DNA of 64,000 nt from Acidobacteriaceae bacterium (GCA_025462885.1 JAOAPN010000004.1:186001-250000), one strand, 5' to 3'. Shown: positions 1 to 9,811, numbered from the stretch's first letter. Program-made: numbers and translations. The notes: generated by a model from the letters alone, not told the origin.

Positions 1-130
1 TCTCGGAAGACATGATTTCAGTAGGGGCGAGTTTGGTGATCCCAAGTTAGGGAATCCAGTTTAGGAATCCCAAGACCGTCGCTTCTTCGTAGTATAGGGA
101 ATGTTGGTTCGTTTGTCGGTCGTCGTTTGT

Positions 131-158
131 CAGTCGTCAGTCGTCAGTCGTCAGTCGT
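131..158. repeat. Heptamer tandem repeat (4 x CAGTCGT)
   Basis: Four perfect head-to-tail copies of CAGTCGT run from 131 to 158. Degenerate GTCGT-like units precede them and GGACGTCGGACGG-like units follow to about 180. The unit length of 7 would shift frame if translated, and no gene covers it. It looks like a simple-sequence tract that could vary in copy number by slippage; its position upstream of an essential-type envelope operon is noted but no function is shown. Confidence 0.8.
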
Positions 159-192
159 CGGACGTCGGACGGCGGACGGCCCGTGCATTTTC

Positions 193-213
193 AGCATCCA
201 ACGCGTGGATGCT
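193..213. promoter_or_regulatory. Palindrome upstream of the Omp85 operon
   Basis: AGCATCCA and TGGATGCT form perfect 8-bp inverted arms around a 5-nt centre (ACGCG). No T-tract follows on either strand, so a protein-binding site is as likely as a terminator of an unseen upstream gene. Function is not established. Confidence 0.3.
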
Positions 214-395
214 AAGCTGCGTCGGATAGAGAATGGCTGATAGGACAAGTGAATAAGGAACTGTGGCTGGAGGGCTGCGCCGGGCATGCGGAATTTGAGC
301 TGCCGGATGCCAGCTTTGGGTGAGGGTTGCAGTATTTAAGAGAGCGAGACAGGGAACAGGGGTTGGTTTTGGCCGGTTGGGTAACAGAGGGTCGA

Positions 396-3300
396 GTGTG
401 GTCGGGTCGGTTGACCGGGATACACCGCGGTGTGGCGCGGATGGGGCTCATCGCTTTGATGTGGGGATGGGGCGCGGATGCTGGTGCGCAGACGGGCACC
501 GGAATTCCGGCTCCTGGGGTGCCGGCGACTGCGGGGCAGGGAGTGCCATCTCTGCCTGGCCAGCGCAGACCAGGAAGAACGGGGCGGGCTGAGCCGCTGG
601 CATCGCCACAGCAACCTTCGACGGTGACGGTCTGGCAGTGGCGTGATCTGCGTGTCGACAAGATCGAGTTCGACGGCGTGACGTTCGAGGCGGGTGATGC
701 GCTTCCCAGTGAGCTGGCGCAGAAGGCCGGCGAGCCGCTGGATCCGGAGAAGGTGCGGGAGAGCACGCGACGGCTCTTCGCCAGTGGACGGTATCGGGAC
801 ATCTCGGTACGTGGCGTCCGTGTGGGAGAGGGCATCACGCTGATCTTCGATGGAACGGCCCGATATTATGTGGGGCGGGTGACGATCCTTGGGGTTAAGA
901 ACGATCGGTTGAGTTCACTGCTGGAGTTTGCGACGAAGTTGAGCCCGGGAACGGCGTATCGTGACTCCGATGCGCAGGTTGGCGTGGAAGGAATTCGGCA
1001 GACGCTGGAGCAGAACGGGTATTTTCAGCCCAAGGTCTCCGTTACGACGGTGACGGATGTTCAGGGTGCCCAGGTGGATGCCACCTACACGGTCGATCCT
1101 GGGCCGCAGGCACGCGTGGGAAAAGTGCTCGTGGAAGGAGACGACGCCGGCATCACGGCGGAGGAGTTCCGCAAAAAAGGCAAGTTGAAGGCCAGGAGCA
1201 AGGTGAACCGTGAGACGGTTTCGTCTGCGCTGACACGGCTCCGTGCTCAGTATCAGAAAAAGGATAGGCTGGAGGCAACGATCGCACTCCAGAAGCAGAC
1301 GTACGATCCCACGCGGGGAGAGGTGGACTACGACTTTCACGCGAACCAGGGGCCCGAGGTCAAGGTCCTGGTGGAGGGAGCGAAGGTCTCGAAGAGCCGG
1401 CTGCACCTGTTGGTTCCAGTGTTTGAGGAAGGCACGATCGATAACGACCTGCTGAATGAAGGGCTGCATAATATTCGGGAGTATCTGGAGCAACAGGGCT
1501 ACTTTGATGCCTCGGTGGAGGTGAAGCTGATTGGCGAGAACACACCATCCGAAAGTGTGGTCTACACCGTGGATCGGGGCGTTAAGCATAAGGTGTTCAG
1601 CGTCGACATCACTGGCAACAAGTACTTTGAAGCGGACTTGATTCGCGAGCGGCTCAGGGTGCAGAAGGCGGACAATTATCTTCGCAGCGGTCGCTACAGC
1701 CAGGCGTTGGTCAACTCCGATGTAAGTACCATCCAGGCACTCTATCGGGCTAATGGATTTGATCAGGCGAAGGTAACAACGGACGTGCAAGACGTGGACG
1801 AATCACCGAGCGGCAAACAACTCAAGGCCGCCCAGATCCACGTGAAGTACTCGATCGAAGAGGGCCCACAGCAGAAGTTTGGAGCGGTTCAACTGGCGGG
1901 CGTCGATGCCAGCCGAACAAACGACTTCAAAGGTCTGTTGAATGCGCGATCGGGACAGCCGTTTTCGCTCACAACGATCTCAGGCGACCGGGACGAGGTC
2001 TTGAGCTACTACGTCAGCCATGGCTTCGAAGAGGCGCGGGTCGAGATCAAGCAGGAAAAAGAGAAGAACGATCCCACCCTCACGAATGTGACGTTGAATG
2101 TGACCGAGGGCAAGCAGGTCTTCGTCAATCACGTTCTTGTATCAGGAATACAACACACCCGGCCGAAAGTTGTGAAGAATCAGATTCTTGTCCATCCGGG
2201 CGATCCCCTGGACCAGAGCGCGCTGCTTGATACGCAGAGAAACCTGTATAACCTCGCACTCTTCAACGAGGTAATCGCCGCGGTTCAGAACCCGACTGGC
2301 GACGCTCCAAATAAGAACGTGCTGCTGCAACTGACAGAGGCCAAGCGCTGGGACGTTACGTATGGTGTCGGATTTGAGGCCCAGACCGGTCAGCCCAATG
2401 CAGGTACGATCTCTGAAGCCTCACGCATCCAACTGGGGCTTCCCGCCGATGCCCAGTATGCCCAGGAGGGAAGTGCAGGAGTTAGTTTTCGGGTATCCAT
2501 GGATGTGACGCGCACGAATTTGAGGGGTACTCAAAATTCGCTGACCCTGCACAGCACGTATGGATTGCTGCAGAAGGTAGGAACGCTGAGCTTCCAGATG
2601 CCACATATTCGCGGACGAAAGAATCTGGCTGGGACGCTCTCCGGCGGCTACTCGGACGTTCAGAACATTACGACTTTCAAGTCTTCTACTTTGCAGTTCG
2701 ACGCTCGCGTCACGCAGAAGGTTAAGCGAGCTGATACTTTCCTCTATGGTCTTCAGTTCCGTCGCGTGAAGGTGGATCCGAACAGCCTTCAGGTCTCTGC
2801 GAACCTGATTCCGCTGCTCTCGCAGCCCGTTCGCGTGGGCGGTCCTGGTATCACGTGGTTTCACGACACACGGCAGCCCGGGCCGCTCAATGCGACGAAA
2901 GGTTCTTACCTTTCGGTACAGGAGTTCATCGCGTATTCGAAGTTTGGCTCGGAAAGAAATTTCAATCGCGTCGATGTATCGCAGTCGACGTACTATCAGT
3001 TCGGTAGACGAAAGTATGTGCTCGCACGGAATACCCGGATTGGTTACGAGAAGTCCTTTGGCGACAATCCGAATGTCGGCAACAAGGAGTGTCTCGGAGC
3101 CTTGCTGACGACGAATCCGAGTTGCTCGCCGGTGCCTTTGCCGGAGCGTCTCTATGCTGGCGGTGCTAACTCGCATCGCGGCTTTGGTATCAATGGAGCG
3201 GGCCCGAGGGACCTGCAGACCGGATATCCGGTTGGAGGAACAGCAGCTTTCATCAATACTCTGGAGTTGCGTCTACCCTCGCCGACGCTGCCCTATGTGG

Positions 3301-3638
3301 GCGATAGTGTGAACTTTGTCATCTTCCATGACATGGGCAATGTGTTTCAGAATGCCAGCGATATGTTTCCCAGCATCGTGCGGTTCAAACAGCCAAACCA
3401 GGAGACCTGCAGAGTAGTCATAGGTGTTTCGATTGGAACCTGCAATTTCAATTACTTCTCGCACGCGGTGGGTGTCGGGGCGCGTTACAGAACGCCTGTT
3501 GGCCCAATACGTGTTGATTTTAGTTACAATTTGAATCCGCCTGTCTATCCCGTGATCTACGATTTCAACAATAGCGATCCGCACGTCGGGCAGGCGAATA
3601 AGTTTGGGTTCTTCTTCAGCATTGGAGAGAGCTTCTAA
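396..3638 (+). CDS. Omp85-family outer-membrane assembly protein (BamA/TamA-like, about 7 POTRA units)
   Basis: A beta-barrel assembly or autotransporter-type insertase of the outer membrane. The start is uncertain. The frame opens at a TTG at 327; I prefer the GTG at 396 (AGAGGG a few bases upstream) because it gives a normal signal peptide: basic n-region, hydrophobic MGLIALMWGWG, then a likely cleavage near ADAGA-Q. ATG 441 is also possible but lacks the basic segment. From the GTG, about seven POTRA-like repeats follow (roughly residues 85-157, 158-239, 240-320, 321-399, 400-494, 495-574, 575-649), recognisable by the recurring pattern of a hydrophobic strand, a helix ending in G-Y/F, and a closing strand with EGP/DPGP-like turns. 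The C-terminal ~430 residues are the barrel, with a SHRGF loop-6 motif (canonical VRGF/Y) and a terminal Phe. E. coli BamA is ~810 aa with five POTRAs and TamA has three, so this is long. Its stop overlaps the next ATG (TAATG), and it is followed by SurA_N-like and TamB-like genes. Confidence 0.93.
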   Translation: MWSGRLTGIHRGVARMGLIALMWGWGADAGAQTGTGIPAPGVPATAGQGVPSLPGQRRPGRTGRAEPLASPQQPSTVTVWQWRDLRVDKIEFDGVTFEAGDALPSELAQKAGEPLDPEKVRESTRRLFASGRYRDISVRGVRVGEGITLIFDGTARYYVGRVTILGVKNDRLSSLLEFATKLSPGTAYRDSDAQVGVEGIRQTLEQNGYFQPKVSVTTVTDVQGAQVDATYTVDPGPQARVGKVLVEGDDAGITAEEFRKKGKLKARSKVNRETVSSALTRLRAQYQKKDRLEATIALQKQTYDPTRGEVDYDFHANQGPEVKVLVEGAKVSKSRLHLLVPVFEEGTIDNDLLNEGLHNIREYLEQQGYFDASVEVKLIGENTPSESVVYTVDRGVKHKVFSVDITGNKYFEADLIRERLRVQKADNYLRSGRYSQALVNSDVSTIQALYRANGFDQAKVTTDVQDVDESPSGKQLKAAQIHVKYSIEEGPQQKFGAVQLAGVDASRTNDFKGLLNARSGQPFSLTTISGDRDEVLSYYVSHGFEEARVEIKQEKEKNDPTLTNVTLNVTEGKQVFVNHVLVSGIQHTRPKVVKNQILVHPGDPLDQSALLDTQRNLYNLALFNEVIAAVQNPTGDAPNKNVLLQLTEAKRWDVTYGVGFEAQTGQPNAGTISEASRIQLGLPADAQYAQEGSAGVSFRVSMDVTRTNLRGTQNSLTLHSTYGLLQKVGTLSFQMPHIRGRKNLAGTLSGGYSDVQNITTFKSSTLQFDARVTQKVKRADTFLYGLQFRRVKVDPNSLQVSANLIPLLSQPVRVGGPGITWFHDTRQPGPLNATKGSYLSVQEFIAYSKFGSERNFNRVDVSQSTYYQFGRRKYVLARNTRIGYEKSFGDNPNVGNKECLGALLTTNPSCSPVPLPERLYAGGANSHRGFGINGAGPRDLQTGYPVGGTAAFINTLELRLPSPTLPYVGDSVNFVIFHDMGNVFQNASDMFPSIVRFKQPNQETCRVVIGVSIGTCNFNYFSHAVGVGARYRTPVGPIRVDFSYNLNPPVYPVIYDFNNSDPHVGQANKFGFFFSIGESF

Positions 3639-4381
3639 TGATCATTCAGCGGATAAAACTCGCAAGTCTCGTCCTGGCCGTCTGTGGGACGGTGAGGCTC
3701 GAAGCGCAACAGGCAACGCCTCAGCCTGCGGTGACTCCGCCGGCTGCGACTGTCCCTGCACGCGGTGTCGAACTTGACCGGCTTGTCGCAGTGGTGAACG
3801 AGGATGTGATTCTCGAGAGCGATGTCGATGAAGAGCGCCGGCTGGGGGCATTTCAGCCTTTTCGCGATACGCGTCGCAGCTCTTCTCGAGACCAGATGAT
3901 CGAACGGCTGATCGATCGAGACCTGATTCTGCAGCAGTTCAAAATTCAGGCCGAGGGAAAGATCACCGAGGCTCAGGTAGACGAGCAGTTGACGGCTCTG
4001 CGGAAGGATATTCCAGCCTGCAAGGCATACCAGTGCGAGACGGACGCGGGATGGCAGCGTTTCGTGAACGATCAGGGTTTTTCGTTGGATGAACTCAAAC
4101 GCCGCTGGCGCGACCGGATGGAGGTGCTGCTCTTCATCGAGGTTCGATTCCGGTCCGGGATTCAGATATCGGATGACGAGATTCGGGAGTACTACGAGAA
4201 GACTCTGCTGCCTCAGTATGCGAGTCAAAAAGCGGTAGCGCCCAAGCTGGACTTGATCTCGCACCGCATTCAGGAAATTCTGCTGCAGCAGCAGGTCGGA
4301 AGTTTGCTGCGGGACTGGCTGAAGACGCTGCGCGCGCAGGGCACGGTGCGCACTATCCAGTTGAGTGAGGAGATGCCATGA
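3638..4381 (+). CDS. SurA_N-domain periplasmic chaperone-like protein, no parvulin domain
   Basis: A probable periplasmic chaperone for outer-membrane protein precursors. The 247-aa product begins with a signal peptide (MIIQRIKLASLVLAVCGTVRLEAQ), then a Pro/Ala linker, then a SurA_N-type segment opening with LDRLVAVVNEDVILESDVD, the characteristic N-terminal strand of the SurA/PpiC family, and DQMIERLIDRDLILQQ. The C-terminal part is helical (DDEIREYYEK, then a helix ending in WLKTLRAQGTVR), as in the SurA C-terminal helix. The glycine-rich parvulin PPIase core found in SurA is absent and the protein is about 60% of SurA length, so it can hold clients but is not expected to isomerise prolines. 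The start overlaps the Omp85 stop by 1 nt and its own stop overlaps the TamB-like start, which argues for translational coupling. Confidence 0.85.
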   Translation: MIIQRIKLASLVLAVCGTVRLEAQQATPQPAVTPPAATVPARGVELDRLVAVVNEDVILESDVDEERRLGAFQPFRDTRRSSSRDQMIERLIDRDLILQQFKIQAEGKITEAQVDEQLTALRKDIPACKAYQCETDAGWQRFVNDQGFSLDELKRRWRDRMEVLLFIEVRFRSGIQISDDEIREYYEKTLLPQYASQKAVAPKLDLISHRIQEILLQQQVGSLLRDWLKTLRAQGTVRTIQLSEEMP

Positions 4382-7300
4382 GCGAACAGGGCGATCCCCA
4401 CAAGCCGGAGAAGAAGCGACCCGACCTTTTGACGCATGAAGGTCGCGAGGCTCAGGCAAAGAAAATTGAAGAAAAGCTGCATCGCATCGAGGCGAAGGTG
4501 AAGCGGTCGCTGGCGACGCGGGTTGGCCGGGCAGTGGCGTGGACAGTCATCGCTGTCGTTATCCTGGTCCTGGTCGCGGTTGGAACCTTCGCGTGGTACA
4601 CGACTACCGCGGATTTTCAAAAGCGCGTCGGCAAACAGGTTGTGACGGTGCTTGAGGACGCGACGGGCGGACGGGTGGAGTTAGGCGCCATCCGGTTCAG
4701 CCTGCGCCATCTGGAGGTTGAGGCGGATAGACTTGTCATCCACGGGCTGGAAGGGCCCGGCGAGGCTCCGTACCTTGCGGCGGAGAAGATCCAGCTTCGC
4801 GTAAAGCTGTTCAATTTCTTTCAGTATGCCGCTGGAAGTGGGGTCGCTTCGCACGTGTCGCTGGCGTATCTGCGAGTGGATCGTCCGCAGGTGCATTTGA
4901 TTATCGATAAAGATGGCAAGACGAACCAGCCTGTCCCGAAACACCCTACCGTCAGCAACACTCCCATTACGGATACGCTGCTGGATCTAAAGGCGGAGAA
5001 GGTTGAGGTCGCGAACGGTGTTGCGCTGTTGAACGATCGCGCGATCCCGTTCAACCTGGCTGCGAACGATTTGAATGCCGAAGTGCATTACATCTCCAAG
5101 GGTGACCTGTATGGCGCTACGGTTGATCTGAACGATCTCCGTACGAAGATGGCGGCCCAGCCGGAGGCTCAGTCGACGTTGCATGTTGAGGCGGAGCTTG
5201 GACGGGATAAGGTTTCGCTCAAGAAGCTGGAGTTTCATACCGGCAAGACGTCAGTGCTCAACGCCACGGCGAGTCTGGATCACTTTGCCAAGCCGGACTG
5301 GGAGGCGCGGCTCAACGGATCGCTGGAGCTTAAGCAGATTTCGATACTCGCGGGAGTAGACGGTCTTAACGCCGGCACGGCCGATCTTGAGATAAACGGT
5401 CATAACTGCACGACGACTCCGGCAGTTGCGCAGAAGCGTCCGAAGTTCTGGGAGCGTTCTCGTCCCACCAAGAACGAGAAGCCCAGCACGAAGGCGCTGC
5501 CGCCCGATCCGGACTGCGAGGCGGGCTATCTGCTGGTTGGCAAGGCGAAGATCCACGATGGAGCGTTCCGCAACGAGTACGTTCGTCTGCACAACATCAA
5601 TGGCGGAGGTCAGTTGCACATCACTCCGACGGAGTTGTTGCTGACCGCATTGAGTGGAACGCTGCCGGGTGGCGGAGGCGCGGAAGGCCGGTTGAGAATT
5701 TCGAACTGGCTGGGCGAGGTACCATCCAATGCGCCTGCCGCTTCACCCACGACGAAGGCAGCTATAACGACAGCGAACAAGACGGCTACTGCTGTGGGAG
5801 CAGCGCCTCCCGTGACTGGCAGCATGGCGGTGCCCAAGGTTCAGCCAACGCATGCTTATCTTGACGCCGTGATTTCGCGGATCCCTTTGCGGACGATCAT
5901 GGACGTGACGGCACCGGAGAAGTATGGAGATCTGGGATTCGATGCGGCCATCAGCGGACCGGTCAAGGTGGAGTGGGGCGGGTCGGCTGCCGATATCGCA
6001 GATACCGTCGAAGCGGACGGCACGCTGACGATTTCGTCGACTGGCGTGAAACGCAAGGGCGCTCTCTCCGACATTCCTGTAACGGGTCAGGCCAAGGCGC
6101 ACTACACGGGCAAGACCGAGGTCGTGCAGATCGAGAGCCTTACCATCCAGACGCCGCAATCGACGATTGAGGGAAGCGGTATTCTTGGCGTCAACCGCGG
6201 CGATCCGTTGACGGCGCTACGCGTGGACCTGACGGTGCGCGACCTGGGGGAGTACGACCAGTTGCTCCAGACGCTGGGTTTTGAAGCGAACGGCAAAAAG
6301 GGAACGGCAGCGATTCCGGTGGTTCTTCACGGAGCGATGCAGTTCAACGGTACGGCGAAGGGTGCGATTCAGGATCTGGATGTGAAGGGCCATCTGGAGG
6401 CGCATTCGGTCGAGGCGAAGCTCGGTACAACCGTAGATGTGTTGATTGATTCAGTGATCGCGGATGCAGAGTATTCGCCCTTCGCGGGTCTTGCAGTGGC
6501 GAGTTCAACCATCAAGCGTGGGACTGCAGTGCTCAATCTGACCGGTACGGCACGTCCTCGCAAGGTCACTTCCAAACGTGGCGCGACGACGTATCTGTGG
6601 GATGACGAATCCAGCATCGATACTACGTTGCAGCTTGAAAATGCACAGATTACAGATGTACTCCAGATCTCGGGGCAGCAGGACAAGATTCCAGTCACCG
6701 GAATAATTGCTGTGCATGCGCATGTGGCGGGGACCACGAACGATCTTTCCGGAGCCGGTACGGTCGCTCTCAATCACGGGATTGCGTATGGCCAGCCTTA
6801 CGACTCGGCAGTAGCCGAGATGACGGTCAAGGGCAAGACGATTGAGGCTGGCCGGATCGTTCTGAAGGCCAACGGTATGCAGTTGGCGGGCAACGGTGGA
6901 TATGACATTGCCTCCGAGCATCTGCATGGACATCTTGAAGGAAATGGTCTTCAGCTTTCGAAGTTTCATGCTGTACAGCAGAGCGGGATGAACGCCGATG
7001 GCATCCTCAGCGTGGTTGCAGATGCGAACGGTACGCTGACGCAGCCGGGTCTGAAGGCGGCGATCAAACTGGCTGACGTGAAGGTGAATGGGCAGGCAGT
7101 GGGAGAGGTCTCGGCTGATCTTCACAGTGAAGGCGACCTCCTGTCGTATACGGCTACTTCAAGCGTGGTGGGTGCAAAGGTGGACGCGTCAGGGCAGACG
7201 AAGCTGACGGGGGCTTTTGAGACCCAGGCTAAGCTCAGCTTCGCCGGACTCGACGTGAACAAACCCCTCGCGATTTTTTCCCCTGGAACGATCCCCGTGC

Positions 7301-8823
7301 AGTCTTCGCTGGGTGGTGTTGTGACGGTGAACGGGCCGTTGAAGACGCCACTCAATTTGAGCGGGAAGGCTGAGTTCAATGACTTCGATGTGAAGTTTCA
7401 GGGAATTGAGTTGAAGACCGCCGAGCCTCTGCAACTGAGTCTGCAGAGCGGTATCGTCCGGCTGGAGCAGGTTCACATCACCGGGCAGGACACGGACATC
7501 CATGCCAGCGGCACGGCGCAAGTCTTCGGCGGGACGGATCCGAAGGGTGGCAAGCTCGATATCAAGTCCACGGGTACGCTCAGCATGACGCTGGCCCACA
7601 TCTTCGATCCAGATATCCTGGCGAGCGGGAAGATTGAGTTCTCGGTGGCTGCCGGCGGGCAGGTGCAGAATCCAGCCCTGACCGGCAAGATCCAGTTCGA
7701 CCAGGTGAACGCTTCCCTGGACGGCGTGCCGAACGGACTCAGCAATATGAACGGGACGCTGATCTTCAATCAGGATCGCCTGCAGGTGCAGTCGCTGACG
7801 GCGATGACGGGCGGAGGTCAACTGAAGATTGGCGGATCGATTCGCTACCGGAATGGACTCTATGCCGATCTCACGGCCACGGGCGATGTGGTGCGTGTCC
7901 GGTACAACGGCTTGAGCGCGACAGCGAATGCCAACCTGAAGCTGCAGGGAACCGCCGACAGCGCTCTCTTGAGCGGAACCATCCTCCTGACGCGTTTCGG
8001 GATCGGTGCCGACGTGGACTTCGCGGCGTTCGCAAGCGTGGGCGGAGTCGCGATTCCACCGGATCCAAATGCGGCGGCGAATAAGATCCATCTGGATGTT
8101 CGGGTTACGAGTTCGCCGCAGCTCGACTTCCAGAACTCCTACGCCAAGGTGTCGGGTTCCGTGGATCTCACCATACGGGGAACGGTGTCAGTGCCTTCGG
8201 TTCTTGGGCGCATCCAAATCACCGACGGCAGCGCGACATTTGCAGGTACGAAGTATCAGTTGCAGCGGGGAGACATCTACTTCACCAACCCGGTTCGAAT
8301 TGATCCGGTCATCGATCTGGACGCAACGGCTCGGGTCGAGCGATACGACATAACGATCGGGCTGCATGGTACATCGGCGAATCTCAAGCCGACCTACCGC
8401 TCCGAGCCGCCACTGAGCGAGGCGGACGTCTTCGCGCTCCTCGCTTTGGGAAGAACGCAGGAGGAGGCGCAGATCTATCAGGAACAGCAGGTACAGGCTG
8501 GGACGGATCCGACCACCAGTTCGCTACTCGGCGGCGCATTGAACGCTACGGTCAGCAGCCGGGTGGAGAAACTGTTTGGCGTCGGGAGCGTAAAGATTGA
8601 TCCAGCGTTCGTTGGAACGCTTGGCACGTCATCGGCCAGGATTACGGTGCAACAGCAGATCTCGCGGCAGATTACCGCAACGTTTGCTTCGAACGTCAAT
8701 ACCTCGACACAGCAGTTAATCCAGTTGCAGTACGATATCAATCGCAACATGTCGATTGTCGCCACCCGCGATGAAACCGGTGTGTTTAGTATTGTTTACA
8801 AACTACGCAGGCGGTATCGGTAG
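4378..8823 (+). CDS. TamB-like translocation/assembly module protein (DUF490)
   Basis: A very long (1481 aa) inner-membrane-anchored, periplasm-spanning protein of the AsmA/TamB superfamily. Members work with an Omp85 partner in outer-membrane protein assembly or bridge-like lipid transport. A charged cytoplasmic N-terminus (residues 1-50) precedes one membrane helix (about 52-73, WTVIAVVILVLVAVGTF); the rest is beta-rich repetitive sequence typical of the taco-like beta-groove. The C-terminal ~300 residues match the conserved TamB domain style, with strand-rich segments, SEADVFALLALGRTQEE near the end and a closing VYKLRRRYR. Residues ~445-480 form a low-complexity Ala/Thr/Pro linker. The ATG overlaps the preceding TGA (ATGA). 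Genetic linkage with an Omp85 protein supports a TamA-TamB-like pairing, although TamA normally has three POTRAs. Confidence 0.9.
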   Translation: MSEQGDPHKPEKKRPDLLTHEGREAQAKKIEEKLHRIEAKVKRSLATRVGRAVAWTVIAVVILVLVAVGTFAWYTTTADFQKRVGKQVVTVLEDATGGRVELGAIRFSLRHLEVEADRLVIHGLEGPGEAPYLAAEKIQLRVKLFNFFQYAAGSGVASHVSLAYLRVDRPQVHLIIDKDGKTNQPVPKHPTVSNTPITDTLLDLKAEKVEVANGVALLNDRAIPFNLAANDLNAEVHYISKGDLYGATVDLNDLRTKMAAQPEAQSTLHVEAELGRDKVSLKKLEFHTGKTSVLNATASLDHFAKPDWEARLNGSLELKQISILAGVDGLNAGTADLEINGHNCTTTPAVAQKRPKFWERSRPTKNEKPSTKALPPDPDCEAGYLLVGKAKIHDGAFRNEYVRLHNINGGGQLHITPTELLLTALSGTLPGGGGAEGRLRISNWLGEVPSNAPAASPTTKAAITTANKTATAVGAAPPVTGSMAVPKVQPTHAYLDAVISRIPLRTIMDVTAPEKYGDLGFDAAISGPVKVEWGGSAADIADTVEADGTLTISSTGVKRKGALSDIPVTGQAKAHYTGKTEVVQIESLTIQTPQSTIEGSGILGVNRGDPLTALRVDLTVRDLGEYDQLLQTLGFEANGKKGTAAIPVVLHGAMQFNGTAKGAIQDLDVKGHLEAHSVEAKLGTTVDVLIDSVIADAEYSPFAGLAVASSTIKRGTAVLNLTGTARPRKVTSKRGATTYLWDDESSIDTTLQLENAQITDVLQISGQQDKIPVTGIIAVHAHVAGTTNDLSGAGTVALNHGIAYGQPYDSAVAEMTVKGKTIEAGRIVLKANGMQLAGNGGYDIASEHLHGHLEGNGLQLSKFHAVQQSGMNADGILSVVADANGTLTQPGLKAAIKLADVKVNGQAVGEVSADLHSEGDLLSYTATSSVVGAKVDASGQTKLTGAFETQAKLSFAGLDVNKPLAIFSPGTIPVQSSLGGVVTVNGPLKTPLNLSGKAEFNDFDVKFQGIELKTAEPLQLSLQSGIVRLEQVHITGQDTDIHASGTAQVFGGTDPKGGKLDIKSTGTLSMTLAHIFDPDILASGKIEFSVAAGGQVQNPALTGKIQFDQVNASLDGVPNGLSNMNGTLIFNQDRLQVQSLTAMTGGGQLKIGGSIRYRNGLYADLTATGDVVRVRYNGLSATANANLKLQGTADSALLSGTILLTRFGIGADVDFAAFASVGGVAIPPDPNAAANKIHLDVRVTSSPQLDFQNSYAKVSGSVDLTIRGTVSVPSVLGRIQITDGSATFAGTKYQLQRGDIYFTNPVRIDPVIDLDATARVERYDITIGLHGTSANLKPTYRSEPPLSEADVFALLALGRTQEEAQIYQEQQVQAGTDPTTSSLLGGALNATVSSRVEKLFGVGSVKIDPAFVGTLGTSSARITVQQQISRQITATFASNVNTSTQQLIQLQYDINRNMSIVATRDETGVFSIVYKLRRRYR

Positions 8824-8915
8824 TAGTTTGAATGTGTCTGTGCATCCGAAGGCCTGGAAATTGCGCTGAGACGGATCAGGGGCCGCGATCCGAGTGGTGA
8901 ATCTAAGGAGAAATC

Positions 8916-9731
8916 ATGAATTACCTAAATCCATTGAAAAGAATTTCGAGTTTCATCTCAGAGGTCAGTTTTAGAAGTATGTCGATTGCAGGTCTGGTGG
9001 TTATGCTTGCAGTCGCTGGGGCACAATCAGGCCGAGCGCAGGCGGCGGGAGCCAACGACGCTCAGATCCAGGCCGATGTTACAAAAGCTCTGGATAACAA
9101 GAAGTTCAAAGACGTAAAGAGCACAGTGCAGGATGGAGTCGTTACTCTCACCGGCACGGTTGATCTCTACAGCGACAAGGAAGATGCCGACAAGCGATCT
9201 CATCATCGCAAGAATGTGAAAGCAGTCCAGAACATGATCGAGGTTGCGGGTCCGTCCGTGGACGACGTTCAATTGCGGAATAAGCTTGCTGAGAAGCTGG
9301 CGTATGATCGCGTCGGCTACGGGACAACTGCTTTCAATGCTCTGACGATCGGGGTTCAGAGCGGCGTGGTAACGTTGGGGGGCATTGCGTATGGGCCTAC
9401 GGATAAGGACTCCGCATTGAGCCTGGTAAGCAACTATCCGGGGGTCAAAGATGTCGTCGACAACATTGAAGTCGCGCCGACTTCTCCGATGGACGATCGC
9501 ATCCGCCTGGCCGAAGCGCGGGCGATCTACGGAGCGCCTCAGTTGAACAAGTACGCACTCGATCCCGCGAAACCGATTCGGATTACGGTGGTCAATGGAA
9601 ACGTAACCCTGTCGGGGGTAGTCGACAATCAGATGGACAAGGACGTTGCGAACATCCGTGCGAACGGCGTTCCGGGCGTTTTCAAGGTAGTCAACAATTT
9701 GCAGGTTGCTGGGGGTTCCCAAGAGAAGTAA
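8916..9731 (+). CDS. Secreted triple BON-domain protein
   Basis: A periplasmic or surface protein built from BON domains, which bind phospholipid or other surfaces and occur in osmotic-stress proteins such as OsmY. A signal sequence covers residues ~1-45 (hydrophobic MSIAGLVVMLAVAGA, likely cleavage near GRAQA). Three BON units follow, each with the diagnostic strand-turn GVVTLTG (residues ~70), GVVTLGG (~150) and GNVTLSG (~230), each closed by VxxVxNxIEV or VVNNLQV. An AAGGAG ribosome site lies 6-7 nt upstream of the ATG. It stands alone, with a ~90-nt gap before it and a strong terminator behind it, so it is probably its own transcription unit. Confidence 0.9.
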   Translation: MNYLNPLKRISSFISEVSFRSMSIAGLVVMLAVAGAQSGRAQAAGANDAQIQADVTKALDNKKFKDVKSTVQDGVVTLTGTVDLYSDKEDADKRSHHRKNVKAVQNMIEVAGPSVDDVQLRNKLAEKLAYDRVGYGTTAFNALTIGVQSGVVTLGGIAYGPTDKDSALSLVSNYPGVKDVVDNIEVAPTSPMDDRIRLAEARAIYGAPQLNKYALDPAKPIRITVVNGNVTLSGVVDNQMDKDVANIRANGVPGVFKVVNNLQVAGGSQEK

Positions 9732-9760
9732 GTCATATAAGTCTGAGTTACATACGTTCA

Positions 9761-9794
9761 GGGCCGTGCCGATTCCTTTGGCGCGGCCCTTTTT
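9761..9794 (+). terminator. Rho-independent terminator after the BON gene
   Basis: GGGCCGTGCC pairs with GGCGCGGCCC (10 bp with one G-T wobble) across a 9-nt loop and is followed by TTTTT. It sits 30 nt after the BON stop and ends just before the UbiA-type gene. Confidence 0.85.
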
Positions 9795-9811
9795 CTATTT
9801 ACGATAGAAGG

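Larger units (their letters stand above)
1..395. other. Intergenic lead before the Omp85 operon
   Basis: I see no convincing gene here. The stretch holds a short heptamer tandem repeat (131-158), GC-rich degenerate repeats directly after it, and a 21-nt palindrome (193-213). An open frame on the minus strand covers part of it, but it continues antisense through the Omp85 gene, has no recognisable protein features and is treated as a shadow. The promoter of the downstream operon presumably lies here, but I could not assign -35/-10 boxes. Confidence 0.5.

Noticed and set aside
131..158. CRISPR-like array
   Set aside because: Units are 7 bp, head to tail with no spacers.
915..1790. 291-codon minus-strand frame inside the Omp85 gene
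   Set aside because: Antisense to POTRA repeats; no start context or motifs.
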